From Methylomonas sp. (GTDB taxonomy: Bacteria; Pseudomonadota; Gammaproteobacteria; Methylococcales; Methylomonadaceae), in the NCBI GenBank assembly GCA_026989715.1, contig JALSIU010000231.1, positions 1 to 15,255 on the forward strand: 15,255 nucleotides of DNA, written 5' to 3'. The translations under genes and the position numbers were made by a program. Below, piece by piece: positions 7,417 to 15,255 of this stretch (position 1 is its first letter; every line of letters begins with the position of its first letter). Below the pieces are notes generated by a model. The model saw nothing but the letters and a program-made list of their open reading frames with translations. It did no database searches and was not told the origin of the DNA.

Positions 7417-9783
7417 ATGCAACGATTATTTAAAGCTCATTTAGTGCTAGCACTGCTTATGTTAATGCTTGGCTGTGCAACGCAACAAGCGAAAGATTTC
7501 CAAAAACTGTATGGTGATTCCAAGCCCAGATCTCACCAAATAGAACAGGCTGCAGAGGGTAATATTTCCTATGTTAATGAGGTAAAACCGATTATTGATG
7601 CTCGCTGTGTGGCTTGTCATGCCTGTTATGATGCGCCTTGCCAGTTGAAACTGAGTTCATTTGAGGGGTTAGAGCGTGGTGCGAGCAAAGAGGCCGTGTA
7701 TCAAGGCGGCCGTTTGCAGGCGGCCTCGCCTACGCGCTTATTTATTGATGCTAGCAGTACGCAAGGCTGGCGTGATAAACATTTCTTTCCGGTCATCAAT
7801 GAACGCAAAGACTCAGCAATTGCCGGTATTGATAATTCAATATTAGCGCAATTATTAATGCAAAAACGTCGTCACCCACAAGCACTCACAGGCAAGCTAG
7901 AAGGCAAATATAACTTTAATTTAGATGACCGGTATCAATGTCCACGTATTGAAGATTATGCTAAATTTGCTGATAAATATCCTAACTGGGGTATGCCTTA
8001 TGCGATGCCGGGCTTGAATCTGGCACAAGAGCATACGATATTGACTTGGTTGGAGCAGGGCGCAAAAAATGATCAGCATTTACGCTTATCATTAGCGGCT
8101 CGGCAGGAAATTATTAAATGGGAGTTATTTTTTAATCGCGCTTCTTTAAAGCAACAATTAGTATCACGTTATATTTATGAACATTTATTTATTGGTCATT
8201 TACATTTTAAAGGCCATGCCGATAATGAATTTTTTAAATTGGTACGTTCAAAAACGCCGACCGGTGAGCCTATTGAGGAAATTAAGTCCATCCGTCCCTA
8301 TGATGATCCACAAGTTGCCAAGTTTTACTATCGTTTACGTCCCATTGTCAGCACTATTGTTGATAAGACGCACTTTGTTTATGAGCTAGGTGAGCAACGT
8401 AGACAACGCTATCAACAATTATTTTTTGCCGATAATTTTCAAGTACATAAGCTTCCCTCTTATCAGCCTGAAGCAGGGGCGAATCCTTTTAAAACATTTG
8501 CGGCTATTCCAAATAGGATTAAGTACCAATTTTTATTAGATGATGCACAATATTTTGTTTCTGGATTTATTAAAGGCCCGGTTTGTCGTGGGCAGTTAGC
8601 ATTAAACGTGATACAGGATCACTTTTGGGTCTTGTTCTTAAATCCCAATCATCAATATCAAACCGCGATAAAACAAAGGCTAGAGAAATATAATGATATT
8701 TTATTTTTACCTGGTAAAGAAGGGGATCAAATCGGTCTATTAGGCTGGGAAACTTACAATAAACTGGGTAAAGAATATTTATATAAAAAATCTGAATTTA
8801 TTCAAGAGGTGATACAGCCTCGGGGTGGACTGACATTAAATAATATTTGGAATGGCAATAAGCATAACCAAAACGCCGCTCTTACGGTTTTTCGGCACTA
8901 TGACAGCGCGACGGTTGCGCAAGGTTTAATTGGAACATTACCTAAAACGGCTTGGGTAGTGGATTATCCACTTTTTGAACGTATTCATTATTTATTGGTT
9001 GCTGACTTTAATGTTTTTGGTTCGGCGGCACATCAATTGGCCTCGCGTACTTATATGGACTTTTTACGGCGTGATGGCGAGTATAATCTATTACGCTTTT
9101 TGCCGGCGACCAGTCGTGAAGCGATTTATAATACTTGGTATCAAGGCTTGGTCGATGGGCGTATGGGGTCTGAATTATTAAATTTAGATTTTTCCAGCAA
9201 GGTACAGTTCAGTAGCCAGGATTATTATGCCGATTTTTTTCGGCAGGTAAAACAACGCTTAGGCAAAGCACTACGGCCTAATCGTTGGGCTGAGCGAGGA
9301 TGTGAGCAAGAAGTCTGTGTGCAAATGGATCGTGTGGATGCTATTTTGCAGTCATTAGATGGTTTGACGGGTCTTAAAAATGCGGCTATTCCTGAAATTG
9401 CATTTTTACGTGTTAAGATGCACTCAGGCCAAGACCGAGCTTATACCTTATTGCATAATAAAGCACTGAGCAATGTCGCTTATATTTTTGCAGAAAGTTA
9501 CCGCCGTATGCCGGGGCAAGACACCTTAACTGTGGTACCGGGGTTTATTGGCAGTTATCCTAATTTTTTCTTTAGTGTGGATGAGTCAGATTTAGATTCG
9601 TTTGTGAGTGCATTTAAAAGTGCGCAAACGGCTAAGAGCCAAGCGGCTTTTTATGCACAGTATGGCGTGCGGCGTACTAACCCCAATATCTGGTCTATGC
9701 TGGACTGGTTTAATGCCGAGCATAAAAAATTGCGGGGTTTAAATGCAGGCTTATTTGATATGAACCGTTATCATAATTTATAA
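7417..9783 (+). CDS. cti: Fatty acid cis/trans isomerase (Cti), heme lipoprotein
   Basis: Cti isomerises cis to trans double bonds in membrane phospholipid acyl chains without moving them, rigidifying the membrane under heat or solvent stress. It acts in the periplasm and uses a c-type heme. This 788-residue form starts with a basic N-terminus, a hydrophobic stretch and a lipobox ending at Cys20 (LMLGC), so it is probably a lipoprotein. The heme motif is Cys64-x2-Cys67-His68, followed by Cys70 and by Cys75 in the CYDAPCQLK context characteristic of Cti. The rest matches the long Cti-specific body with DxxHFWVLFLNPN and GGLTLNNIWNGN segments. The frame is open upstream to an ATG at 7318 overlapping the radical SAM stop, but only the ATG at 7417 gives a signal peptide and has a GAGGA (7405-7409) seven bases ahead. 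It may therefore have its own promoter in 7322-7416, though none is convincing. Confidence 0.93.
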   Translation: MQRLFKAHLVLALLMLMLGCATQQAKDFQKLYGDSKPRSHQIEQAAEGNISYVNEVKPIIDARCVACHACYDAPCQLKLSSFEGLERGASKEAVYQGGRLQAASPTRLFIDASSTQGWRDKHFFPVINERKDSAIAGIDNSILAQLLMQKRRHPQALTGKLEGKYNFNLDDRYQCPRIEDYAKFADKYPNWGMPYAMPGLNLAQEHTILTWLEQGAKNDQHLRLSLAARQEIIKWELFFNRASLKQQLVSRYIYEHLFIGHLHFKGHADNEFFKLVRSKTPTGEPIEEIKSIRPYDDPQVAKFYYRLRPIVSTIVDKTHFVYELGEQRRQRYQQLFFADNFQVHKLPSYQPEAGANPFKTFAAIPNRIKYQFLLDDAQYFVSGFIKGPVCRGQLALNVIQDHFWVLFLNPNHQYQTAIKQRLEKYNDILFLPGKEGDQIGLLGWETYNKLGKEYLYKKSEFIQEVIQPRGGLTLNNIWNGNKHNQNAALTVFRHYDSATVAQGLIGTLPKTAWVVDYPLFERIHYLLVADFNVFGSAAHQLASRTYMDFLRRDGEYNLLRFLPATSREAIYNTWYQGLVDGRMGSELLNLDFSSKVQFSSQDYYADFFRQVKQRLGKALRPNRWAERGCEQEVCVQMDRVDAILQSLDGLTGLKNAAIPEIAFLRVKMHSGQDRAYTLLHNKALSNVAYIFAESYRRMPGQDTLTVVPGFIGSYPNFFFSVDESDLDSFVSAFKSAQTAKSQAAFYAQYGVRRTNPNIWSMLDWFNAEHKKLRGLNAGLFDMNRYHNL

Positions 9784-9822
9784 ACCTTCACGTTGTTACC
9801 ATTTTTTTACACGATATTTTGC

Positions 9823-11826
9823 ATGTCTAAACTGAACCCTCAACAACAAACTGCGGTAAAAACCATTGATGTGCCTTTATTGGTCTTAGCCGGTGCGGGC
9901 AGTGGTAAAACGCGCGTGATTACCGAAAAAATAGCCTATCTTATTAAACAGGGCTTGCCTGCAAGGCATATTGCAGCGTTAACGTTTACCAACAAAGCCG
10001 CTCGTGAAATGAAAGCACGGGTGACTAAATTGCTGGATGATAAGGCATTGCGTGGTTTGCGTATATCCACTTTTCACTCTTTAGGCCTAGATATTTTGCG
10101 TAAAGAGCATAAAACCTTACAGTATAAATCCGGTATTTCCTTATTTGATGAGCAAGATAAAATCACTTTGCTCAAAAATCTAATTACGCATAGCCAGGTC
10201 AATTATGATATAGATGCTGTTAATCTTTATGCTACGCAAATTGGGCAATGGAAAAATGCCTTTATGACCCCAGAGCAAGCCTTGCAACAAGCGGATATTG
10301 CCGACCAAGAAAACGCCATGCTCTATGCTGAGTATGCACGAAGTTTAAAAGCCTATAATGCGGTGGATTTTGATGATTTAATCTTATTGCCTGTGTTGCT
10401 CTTACAACAAAATCCGGCCATTTTAGAAAAATGGCAAAATAAAATTCGTTATTTACTGGTGGATGAGTATCAAGATACCAATATTACGCAATATCAATTG
10501 GTCAAATTATTAGTTGGCAAACTGGGGAAATTTACTGTGGTCGGTGATGATGACCAATCTATCTATGCATGGCGTGGCGCACAGCCTGAAAACTTGGCGC
10601 AATTACAAAAAGATTATGTGCGCCTCAAAGTGATTAAGCTGGAGCAAAACTACCGTTCATACGGTCGTATTTTAAAAGTTGCCAACCGACTGATTGCCAA
10701 TAATTCACATGTTTTTGCCAAGAAACTGTGGAGCGATATGATGTTTGGTGAGCCGTTGCGCGTGTTATCACATAAAAATGATTTAGAAGAGGCCAAACAA
10801 ATTGTCTCTGAAATTGTGCACCATAAGTTTAAAACAGGAGCAAGTTATGGTGACTACGCTATTTTGTATCGCGGCAATCATCAATCACGCCTATTTGAAC
10901 GTAGCTTACGTGAGCATGATGTGCCTTATTTTATTAATGGCAGTACATCTTTTTTTGCCTATGCTGAAATTAAAGATATTCTCAGTTATTTAAAGCTCTT
11001 TGTTAATCAAGATGATGATGCCGCATTTTTACGGGTTGTTAATACGCCGCGCCGTGAAATTGGGCCATCAACTTTAGAAAAATTAGGTGCTTATGCCAAT
11101 GCACGGCATATTAGTTTATTTAGTGCTTGTACTGAAATGGGCTTAAAACAAAAGCTCTCGGCTACCGCTGTGAGTCGATTGCAGAAATTTTGTGAATGGA
11201 CACAGAAAACCTCTGCCGCCATGCAAACGGGGGATATATTTGCGGAAATGGAGCGTTTTATTCAGCAAATAAACTATCCGCAATGGATACAGGAAAATAG
11301 CAATACACAGAAAGCCGCCGAGCGTAAAATGAAAAATATAGCGGAATTAACAGAATGGTTGCAACGTCTTGCCAAAAGTGACGCAACGGAAGATAAATCA
11401 CTGGATGAAATTGTGGCCAAAATTCAATTAATGGATATATTGGATCGCAACCAAGATGAACAGGCGGATGAGCAAGTAAGCCTCATGACGTTGCATGCCG
11501 CTAAGGGGCTTGAGTTTCCACATGTATTTTTAATTGGTATTGAAGAAGATATTTTACCGCATCAAAATAGTATTGAAACCGACAATATTGAAGAAGAACG
11601 CCGGCTTGCTTATGTCGGTATTACCCGAGCCCAACGAACTTGTACTTTTAGTTATTGCACACATCGTAAGCGTTATGGTGATATTAGTGAAACCGAACCC
11701 AGCCGTTTTTTAGCCGAGTTACCCGAAGAAGATTTAGAATGGGTCGGTAAACAAAAGCTGGATAAAGCAGAACAAAAAGCACGCGGTAAAGCCAATTTGG
11801 CGCATCTAAAAGCGATGCTATCGTAA
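9823..11826 (+). CDS. rep: ATP-dependent DNA helicase Rep (UvrD/Rep, SF1A)
   Basis: Rep is a 3'-5' superfamily 1 helicase that helps replication forks past bound proteins. With the ATG at 9823 it is 667 residues, close to E. coli Rep (673) and shorter than UvrD. Motif I (Walker A) GAGSGKT is at 24-30, motif Ia with LTFTNKAAREM at 53-63, and motif II DEYQDT at 214-219. Motif III GDDDQSIYAWRGA is at 241-253, motif IV QNYRS at 275-279, motif V TLHAAKGLEF at 556-565, and motif VI VGITRAQ at 598-604. The opening SKLNPQQQTAV is like Rep. A longer reading frame from a TTG at 9793 would add ten residues foreign to the family, so I discount it. No clear Shine-Dalgarno precedes 9823. It follows cti by 39 bp and precedes a tRNA gene. 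UvrD or PcrA is the alternative but less likely given the lack of the longer UvrD C-terminal tail. Confidence 0.92.
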   Translation: MSKLNPQQQTAVKTIDVPLLVLAGAGSGKTRVITEKIAYLIKQGLPARHIAALTFTNKAAREMKARVTKLLDDKALRGLRISTFHSLGLDILRKEHKTLQYKSGISLFDEQDKITLLKNLITHSQVNYDIDAVNLYATQIGQWKNAFMTPEQALQQADIADQENAMLYAEYARSLKAYNAVDFDDLILLPVLLLQQNPAILEKWQNKIRYLLVDEYQDTNITQYQLVKLLVGKLGKFTVVGDDDQSIYAWRGAQPENLAQLQKDYVRLKVIKLEQNYRSYGRILKVANRLIANNSHVFAKKLWSDMMFGEPLRVLSHKNDLEEAKQIVSEIVHHKFKTGASYGDYAILYRGNHQSRLFERSLREHDVPYFINGSTSFFAYAEIKDILSYLKLFVNQDDDAAFLRVVNTPRREIGPSTLEKLGAYANARHISLFSACTEMGLKQKLSATAVSRLQKFCEWTQKTSAAMQTGDIFAEMERFIQQINYPQWIQENSNTQKAAERKMKNIAELTEWLQRLAKSDATEDKSLDEIVAKIQLMDILDRNQDEQADEQVSLMTLHAAKGLEFPHVFLIGIEEDILPHQNSIETDNIEEERRLAYVGITRAQRTCTFSYCTHRKRYGDISETEPSRFLAELPEEDLEWVGKQKLDKAEQKARGKANLAHLKAMLS

Positions 11827-11843
11827 AGTGTCGCTTTGTTTTT
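11809..11843 (+). terminator. Possible Rho-independent terminator at the end of rep
   Basis: A 7-bp stem (AAAGCGA pairing with TCGCTTT) encloses a 15-base loop and is followed by G and five T residues. The hairpin includes the rep stop codon. The stem has only three GC pairs and the loop is long, so it may be weak. It would separate rep from the tRNA promoter. Confidence 0.3.
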
Positions 11844-11874
11844 GGGCATACGGCATGGATTGCCGAAAATAGTT

Positions 11875-11904
11875 ATAAAAGAAATGCTAAATATCTTGTA
11901 TAAT
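11875..11904 (+). promoter_or_regulatory. Candidate promoter of the tRNA-Arg gene
   Basis: A perfect TATAAT lies at 11899-11904, 14 bases before the tRNA 5' end. No good -35 hexamer stands 16-18 bp upstream; an AT-rich ATAAAA at 11875-11880 is the nearest, 18 bp away. The -10 is convincing, the -35 is not. Confidence 0.45.
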
Positions 11905-11918
11905 AGCCAATTCAATAC

Positions 11919-11995
11919 GCGCCCGTAGCTCAGCTGGATAGAGTATTGCCCTCCGAAGGCAAGGGTCGGACGTTCGAATCGTCTCGGGCGCGCCA
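11919..11995 (+). tRNA. tRNA-Arg, anticodon CCG
   Basis: This 77-base sequence folds as a complete cloverleaf. The acceptor stem GCGCCCG pairs perfectly with CGGGCGC, leaving G as discriminator, and CCA is encoded (11993-11995). The D stem is GCTC with GAGT (one G-U pair). The anticodon stem TTGCC pairs with GGCAA around the loop CTCCGAA, placing anticodon CCG at 11953-11955, which reads CGG arginine codons. The T stem GGACG pairs with CGTCT (one G-U) around TTCGAAT. It stands alone between rep and the convergent msbA gene; its 3' end is 21 bp from the msbA stop codon. No direct repeat of its 3' end suggesting an integrated element was seen nearby. Confidence 0.97.
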
Positions 11996-12016
11996 TTTTA
12001 TCTTTAAGCGCATCTA

Positions 12017-13786
12017 TTAATCGTTTTGCTTCTCTCCATTAATCGCTGTGTTGGTGTCGCTAAACTGCATCGCATGTAACCGGGTATAAGCACCGTTTTG
12101 AGCCAATAACTGTGTATGCGTCCCGCGTTCAATAATTTCACCTTCTGCCATCACCATAATGATATCTGCTTTTTCGATGGTGGATAAGCGATGGGCGATA
12201 ACGATAGTGGTTCTATGTGCCATTACATGTTCGAGCGCTTTTTGAATGTAACGCTCAGATTGGGTATCTAGTGCTGAGGTAGCTTCATCAAGAATTAATA
12301 GTGGAGCATCTTTGAGCAGAGCGCGGGCAATCGCTAAGCGTTGTCGTTGCCCACCGGAAAGCTGGATGCCGTGCTCACCAATTTCAGTTTGCATGCCTTG
12401 GGCTAAAGAGTTGATAAACTCGGTGGCATAGGCGGCATCAGCTGCTTTGTTAACCTCTTCTTCCGTAACATTACTGAGCGTGCCATAAGCAATATTATTA
12501 AAAACGGTATCATTAAATAAAGTAATATTTTGCGTAACTAAGGCAATTTGCTCCCTTAAACAGGCTAAAGTGTATTGCTTGATTTCAATGCCATCTAACA
12601 AAATACTCCCTTGGCTGTAATCATAAAAGCGTGGTATTAAATTAGTTAAAGTGGTTTTACCGCTACCGGATGCACCGACAATGGCAACGGTTTGGCCGGG
12701 CTGTATTGTAAAATTGATATTTTTAAGGGCGGGTTTTGTCGCGCCGGGGTAACGAAAAGAAATATTTTTAAAACTTAACGCCCCTTTGCCTAGCACTTGT
12801 GTTTGAGTGCCTTGGTCTATTTCTGTAGGCACATCGAGTACGGTAAAAATATCACTCGCGGCCGCAATGCCTTTTTGAATATCATTATTGGCGGCGGCCA
12901 ATAATTGAATGGGTCTTGGAATCATAAAGGCGGCAAGCAAATAGGCGACAAATTCACCGGTACTGGCTGCTTGCATCATTTGTAGTGCCAAATACAACAA
13001 TGTAGCCAATGCCAGGGCAACCAGTACTTGCATAATGGGGTTTTGTACGGCAGATACCAAAGCGACTTTTTGTGATTGTTGCTTGTTAAATAAACTGCTG
13101 TTTTTAAAGCGTTGCGTTTCGTAGTCAGCCCCTCCAAAACATTTTACGACACGATTGCCGGTAACCAATTCTGAGGTAATATGCGTCATTTCACCCATTG
13201 AATCTTGTACATTTTTGCTCAGTGCTCTGAGCTTTTTCCCCGCAACCACTACCAGTAAGGCAATAAAGGGAGCGATGACCATAAACACCAGGGTTAATTG
13301 CCAGTTAAGCCAAATAAGATAGGCAATTAAGCCGATAGCGGTTAGGCCTTCACGAATAAATATTCGAACCGAATCGGTGACAGCGCGTGCTACTTCAGCG
13401 ACATTGTACGTAATTAATGAAATCAGGCGACCACTATTTTGTGCATCAAAATATTCAGTTGATAATTGCGTATAATGGTTGAAAATTTCACGACGTATTT
13501 TATGCACGACACTGACCGATACTTTTGCCAGATAATAATTGCCAAAAAACACGCCAATACCACGGATAAAAACCAAGGCAATAATTAAGAAAGGTAAATA
13601 TTGAGTATTGTTTGCAGTGCGGTGTTCTAAGGTTTCAATAATTGTTTTAATTAATTCTGCCGTGAGCGGTTGGGCAACTGCTACAATTAAAAAACCCACT
13701 ATACTAATGATAAAAAATTTAATATAAGGTCGGACGTATCTAAGTAAACGTTTATATATTTGGAAGCTTGAGGTCGTTTTTTGCAT
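12017..13786 (-). CDS. msbA: Lipid A export ATP-binding/permease MsbA
   Basis: MsbA is a homodimeric ABC exporter of the inner membrane that flips core-lipid A to the periplasmic face for LPS assembly. This 589-residue half-transporter has an N-terminal ABC membrane domain with about six hydrophobic segments (near 22-40, 63-82, 143-163, 164-182, 247-270 and 277-293). The nucleotide-binding domain carries Walker A GASGSGKTT at 371-379, the Q-loop Gln420, signature LSGGQ at 476-480, Walker B LLILDE at 496-501 and H-loop His532. The length equals that of typical MsbA (about 580). A close multidrug exporter is the alternative, but the divergent O-antigen ligase neighbour supports a role in LPS. 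It lacks the lpxK neighbour found after msbA in E. coli. No strong ribosome site precedes the ATG at 13786. Confidence 0.88.
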   Translation of the reverse strand: MQKTTSSFQIYKRLLRYVRPYIKFFIISIVGFLIVAVAQPLTAELIKTIIETLEHRTANNTQYLPFLIIALVFIRGIGVFFGNYYLAKVSVSVVHKIRREIFNHYTQLSTEYFDAQNSGRLISLITYNVAEVARAVTDSVRIFIREGLTAIGLIAYLIWLNWQLTLVFMVIAPFIALLVVVAGKKLRALSKNVQDSMGEMTHITSELVTGNRVVKCFGGADYETQRFKNSSLFNKQQSQKVALVSAVQNPIMQVLVALALATLLYLALQMMQAASTGEFVAYLLAAFMIPRPIQLLAAANNDIQKGIAAASDIFTVLDVPTEIDQGTQTQVLGKGALSFKNISFRYPGATKPALKNINFTIQPGQTVAIVGASGSGKTTLTNLIPRFYDYSQGSILLDGIEIKQYTLACLREQIALVTQNITLFNDTVFNNIAYGTLSNVTEEEVNKAADAAYATEFINSLAQGMQTEIGEHGIQLSGGQRQRLAIARALLKDAPLLILDEATSALDTQSERYIQKALEHVMAHRTTIVIAHRLSTIEKADIIMVMAEGEIIERGTHTQLLAQNGAYTRLHAMQFSDTNTAINGEKQND

Positions 13787-13825
13787 ACAGAAATGAAGTG
13801 AAAAATAAGGTCTGGCTAGCTTAGC

Positions 13826-15124
13826 ATGAATCTAAAATGGACAGCAAAAATACCGCATTGTATGCATAATATCACTTCAAAAATATTGTCTTTATCACTC
13901 GGATTGATGCCGGTTATGGTATTAACCGTTCAGCATGGTGTTAATATTGCGGCGGCTATTATTTTACTCAGCTCGCTCATCGTGTTGCTAATTCATTGGC
14001 CGCTCAGTCTGAGGCTTAATTTTAAAGAAAAAGTATTATTTGCCGCGATGCTTTGTTTACCCTTAATCATTGCATTAGATGTTAGCGTGCGTGATTTTCG
14101 GTTTCGATATTTTGATTTTTATGCAAGGTTTATTTTAGCTCTGCCTATTTATTTTGCATGCAGGCAAGCGGTCGTAAGTGTTAAACCTTTTGTTACCGGC
14201 TTATTAATAGGCTCTATCGGTGCCGGTTTACTGGCAATATACCAATGGCATTATGTTGATGCGTCTAATGTGCATGGGTATGTGATAAAAATTAGCTTTG
14301 GTAATATCAGTTTATTGCTCGGGATGATGAGCTTGGCTAGTTTATTTTTAATCAGGCAGTATCGTTATCAAAAGCTATTTTTTATCAGTTGCTTATTGGC
14401 GTTTGCTATGGGTCTGGTTGCTTCTGCCTTATCAGGTAGTCGCGGCGGCTGGGTGGCACTTCCCTTTTTCATTATTTTATTTACGTTATATTTTCCGACA
14501 CAGAAGCGGACTAAATTAGCCGGTATTTTTTTATTAACGAGTTTTATGGCGATGACTTACCATAGCAGTGCGCATGTTAAGTCACGTGTTAATTTGGTGT
14601 CGCAAGAAATGCGCCATTATTTTGCAACAGATATGCAACATCATACGCAGGTATTACAGACATCTTCCATTGGTCTACGCATGGAGGTTTGGAAAGCGGC
14701 GTGGTTAATTTTTCAAGAACACCCCTTTATTGGCGTTGGTTCCGGCAACTTTAATACCGCTTTACAAGAAAAAATTGCGGCAGGAGAGGTTGCAGATATT
14801 TATATTTTTGATCATGCGCATAATGAGCCACTGCACTTAATGGCTATCCTCGGTTTATTAGGGGTATTTGGATATGCTGTTTTGTATGGAGGTTTGTTGT
14901 ATTATTTTTATCAAGCCTTGATTAGCCCACATATTGAGGCGCAGTATTTAGGGTTTTTAGGCGTTATGCTGGTCGGCGCAAATCTTATTTTTGGCCTCAG
15001 TAATTATTCTTTTGGCCATCAAGTTAATGTGGTTTTTTTGGCCGTTATGACTATGGGGATTGCCGGCATGATAAGCTGTTTTGAGCAGGGTCATACCGGT
15101 GTCGATGATTTATTGCGCCCTTAA
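13826..15124 (+). CDS. waaL: O-antigen ligase / Wzy_C-family membrane protein (WaaL-like)
   Basis: This 432-residue polytopic inner-membrane protein has roughly ten to twelve hydrophobic segments and a Wzy_C (O-antigen ligase) domain. WaaL joins undecaprenyl-linked O-polysaccharide to lipid A-core on the periplasmic side. Visible family features are SGSRGGW at 203-209, with Arg206 in the position of a WaaL essential arginine, and a large loop at about 245-335 containing Arg285 in GLRMEVW. A GVGSGNF turn lies at 303-309, and FDHAHNEPLHL at 328-338 has His330 and His332 in the place of the essential histidine. Wzy polymerase or a PglL-type protein O-glycosyltransferase shares these motifs and cannot be excluded. 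It diverges from msbA, 39 bp apart, which favours an LPS role. No Shine-Dalgarno is evident; the start could instead be the ATG at 13862. Confidence 0.8.
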   Translation: MNLKWTAKIPHCMHNITSKILSLSLGLMPVMVLTVQHGVNIAAAIILLSSLIVLLIHWPLSLRLNFKEKVLFAAMLCLPLIIALDVSVRDFRFRYFDFYARFILALPIYFACRQAVVSVKPFVTGLLIGSIGAGLLAIYQWHYVDASNVHGYVIKISFGNISLLLGMMSLASLFLIRQYRYQKLFFISCLLAFAMGLVASALSGSRGGWVALPFFIILFTLYFPTQKRTKLAGIFLLTSFMAMTYHSSAHVKSRVNLVSQEMRHYFATDMQHHTQVLQTSSIGLRMEVWKAAWLIFQEHPFIGVGSGNFNTALQEKIAAGEVADIYIFDHAHNEPLHLMAILGLLGVFGYAVLYGGLLYYFYQALISPHIEAQYLGFLGVMLVGANLIFGLSNYSFGHQVNVVFLAVMTMGIAGMISCFEQGHTGVDDLLRP

Positions 15125-15253
15125 ATGAAGTATCAAGGGCTTTGGCTTATTAAGGGTTTTGGTATGCACGACTTTTTTCCTCAGCTCTATTAGCTTACGA
15201 ATATCGGCAATATCTTGTGCATGGCTGGCTTGGTAGTGCAATTTATCGGCTCT
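15110..15253 (-). CDS. Probable 3' end of an unidentified minus-strand gene (partial)
   Basis: One minus-strand frame is open from the window edge (15253) to a TAA at 15110-15112. It encodes at least 47 residues that include HAQDIADIRKLIELRKK and end in a basic, proline-containing tail. The other two minus-strand frames are closed early. The tail would overlap the 3' end of the ligase gene by 15 bp in convergent orientation. The short length means an open frame by chance is possible; no family is recognised with confidence. Confidence 0.4.
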   Translation of the reverse strand, partial: RADKLHYQASHAQDIADIRKLIELRKKVVHTKTLNKPKPLILHLRAQ

Positions 15254-15255
15254 TA

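Noticed and set aside
11919..11995. tRNA-Arg gene as an integration site for a mobile element
   Set aside because: No integrase, no repeat of the tRNA 3' end and no foreign-looking genes follow it; conserved housekeeping genes lie on both sides.
11673..11996. A 107-residue minus-strand open frame across the end of rep and the tRNA gene
   Set aside because: Its N-terminus (ARPRRFERPTLAFGG) is the antisense translation of the tRNA, a well-known spurious gene product; the rest is antisense to rep.
15125..15193. Short plus-strand open frame right after the ligase stop
   Set aside because: Only 22 codons, no ribosome site and no recognisable features.

Overview
The window is a densely coded stretch of chromosome from an AT-rich (about 40% GC by eye) Gram-negative bacterium. 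It is most likely a gammaproteobacterium: it has HemW, PyrE, FumC, Gph, Rep, MsbA, a WaaL-type ligase and a periplasmic fatty-acid cis/trans isomerase, all with the domain layout usual in that class. The genus cannot be fixed from the sequence. There is no sign of a prophage, insertion sequence, CRISPR array or other mobile element, and no stretch above 300 bases lacks a gene.

Region 1 (24-3918, + strand) is a tight four-gene run, hemW-pyrE-fumC-gph, with gaps of 3 and 14 bp and one 4-bp overlap. It is probably one operon, joining a heme chaperone, pyrimidine synthesis, a TCA-cycle enzyme and phosphoglycolate salvage. Region 2 (3919-4717) is a separate regulated unit. It encodes a 227-residue NrdJb-like protein, the C-terminal piece of a B12-dependent class II ribonucleotide reductase. 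Two NrdR-box-like palindromes exactly 31 bp apart lie across its promoter. The catalytic partner NrdJa is not next to it.

Region 3 (4780-7321) holds the three components of the AmmeMemoRadiSam set. AMMECR1 and MEMO1 proteins are encoded by overlapping minus-strand genes, and the radical SAM enzyme is transcribed divergently. The set is widespread but its bacterial function is unsettled. Region 4 (7417-9783) encodes Cti, a c-type heme lipoprotein that converts cis to trans unsaturated acyl chains in membrane phospholipids under stress. Region 5 (9823-11995) carries the Rep DNA helicase, followed by a tRNA-Arg(CCG) gene with encoded CCA.

Region 6 (12017-15124) is an envelope module: msbA (lipid A flippase, minus strand) and a WaaL/Wzy_C-type O-antigen ligase (plus strand), diverging from a 39-bp gap. 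The right edge probably contains the 3' end of an unidentified minus-strand gene that overlaps the ligase stop. The most unusual points are the solitary nrdJb with its tandem NrdR boxes and the split, divergent AmmeMemoRadiSam locus.
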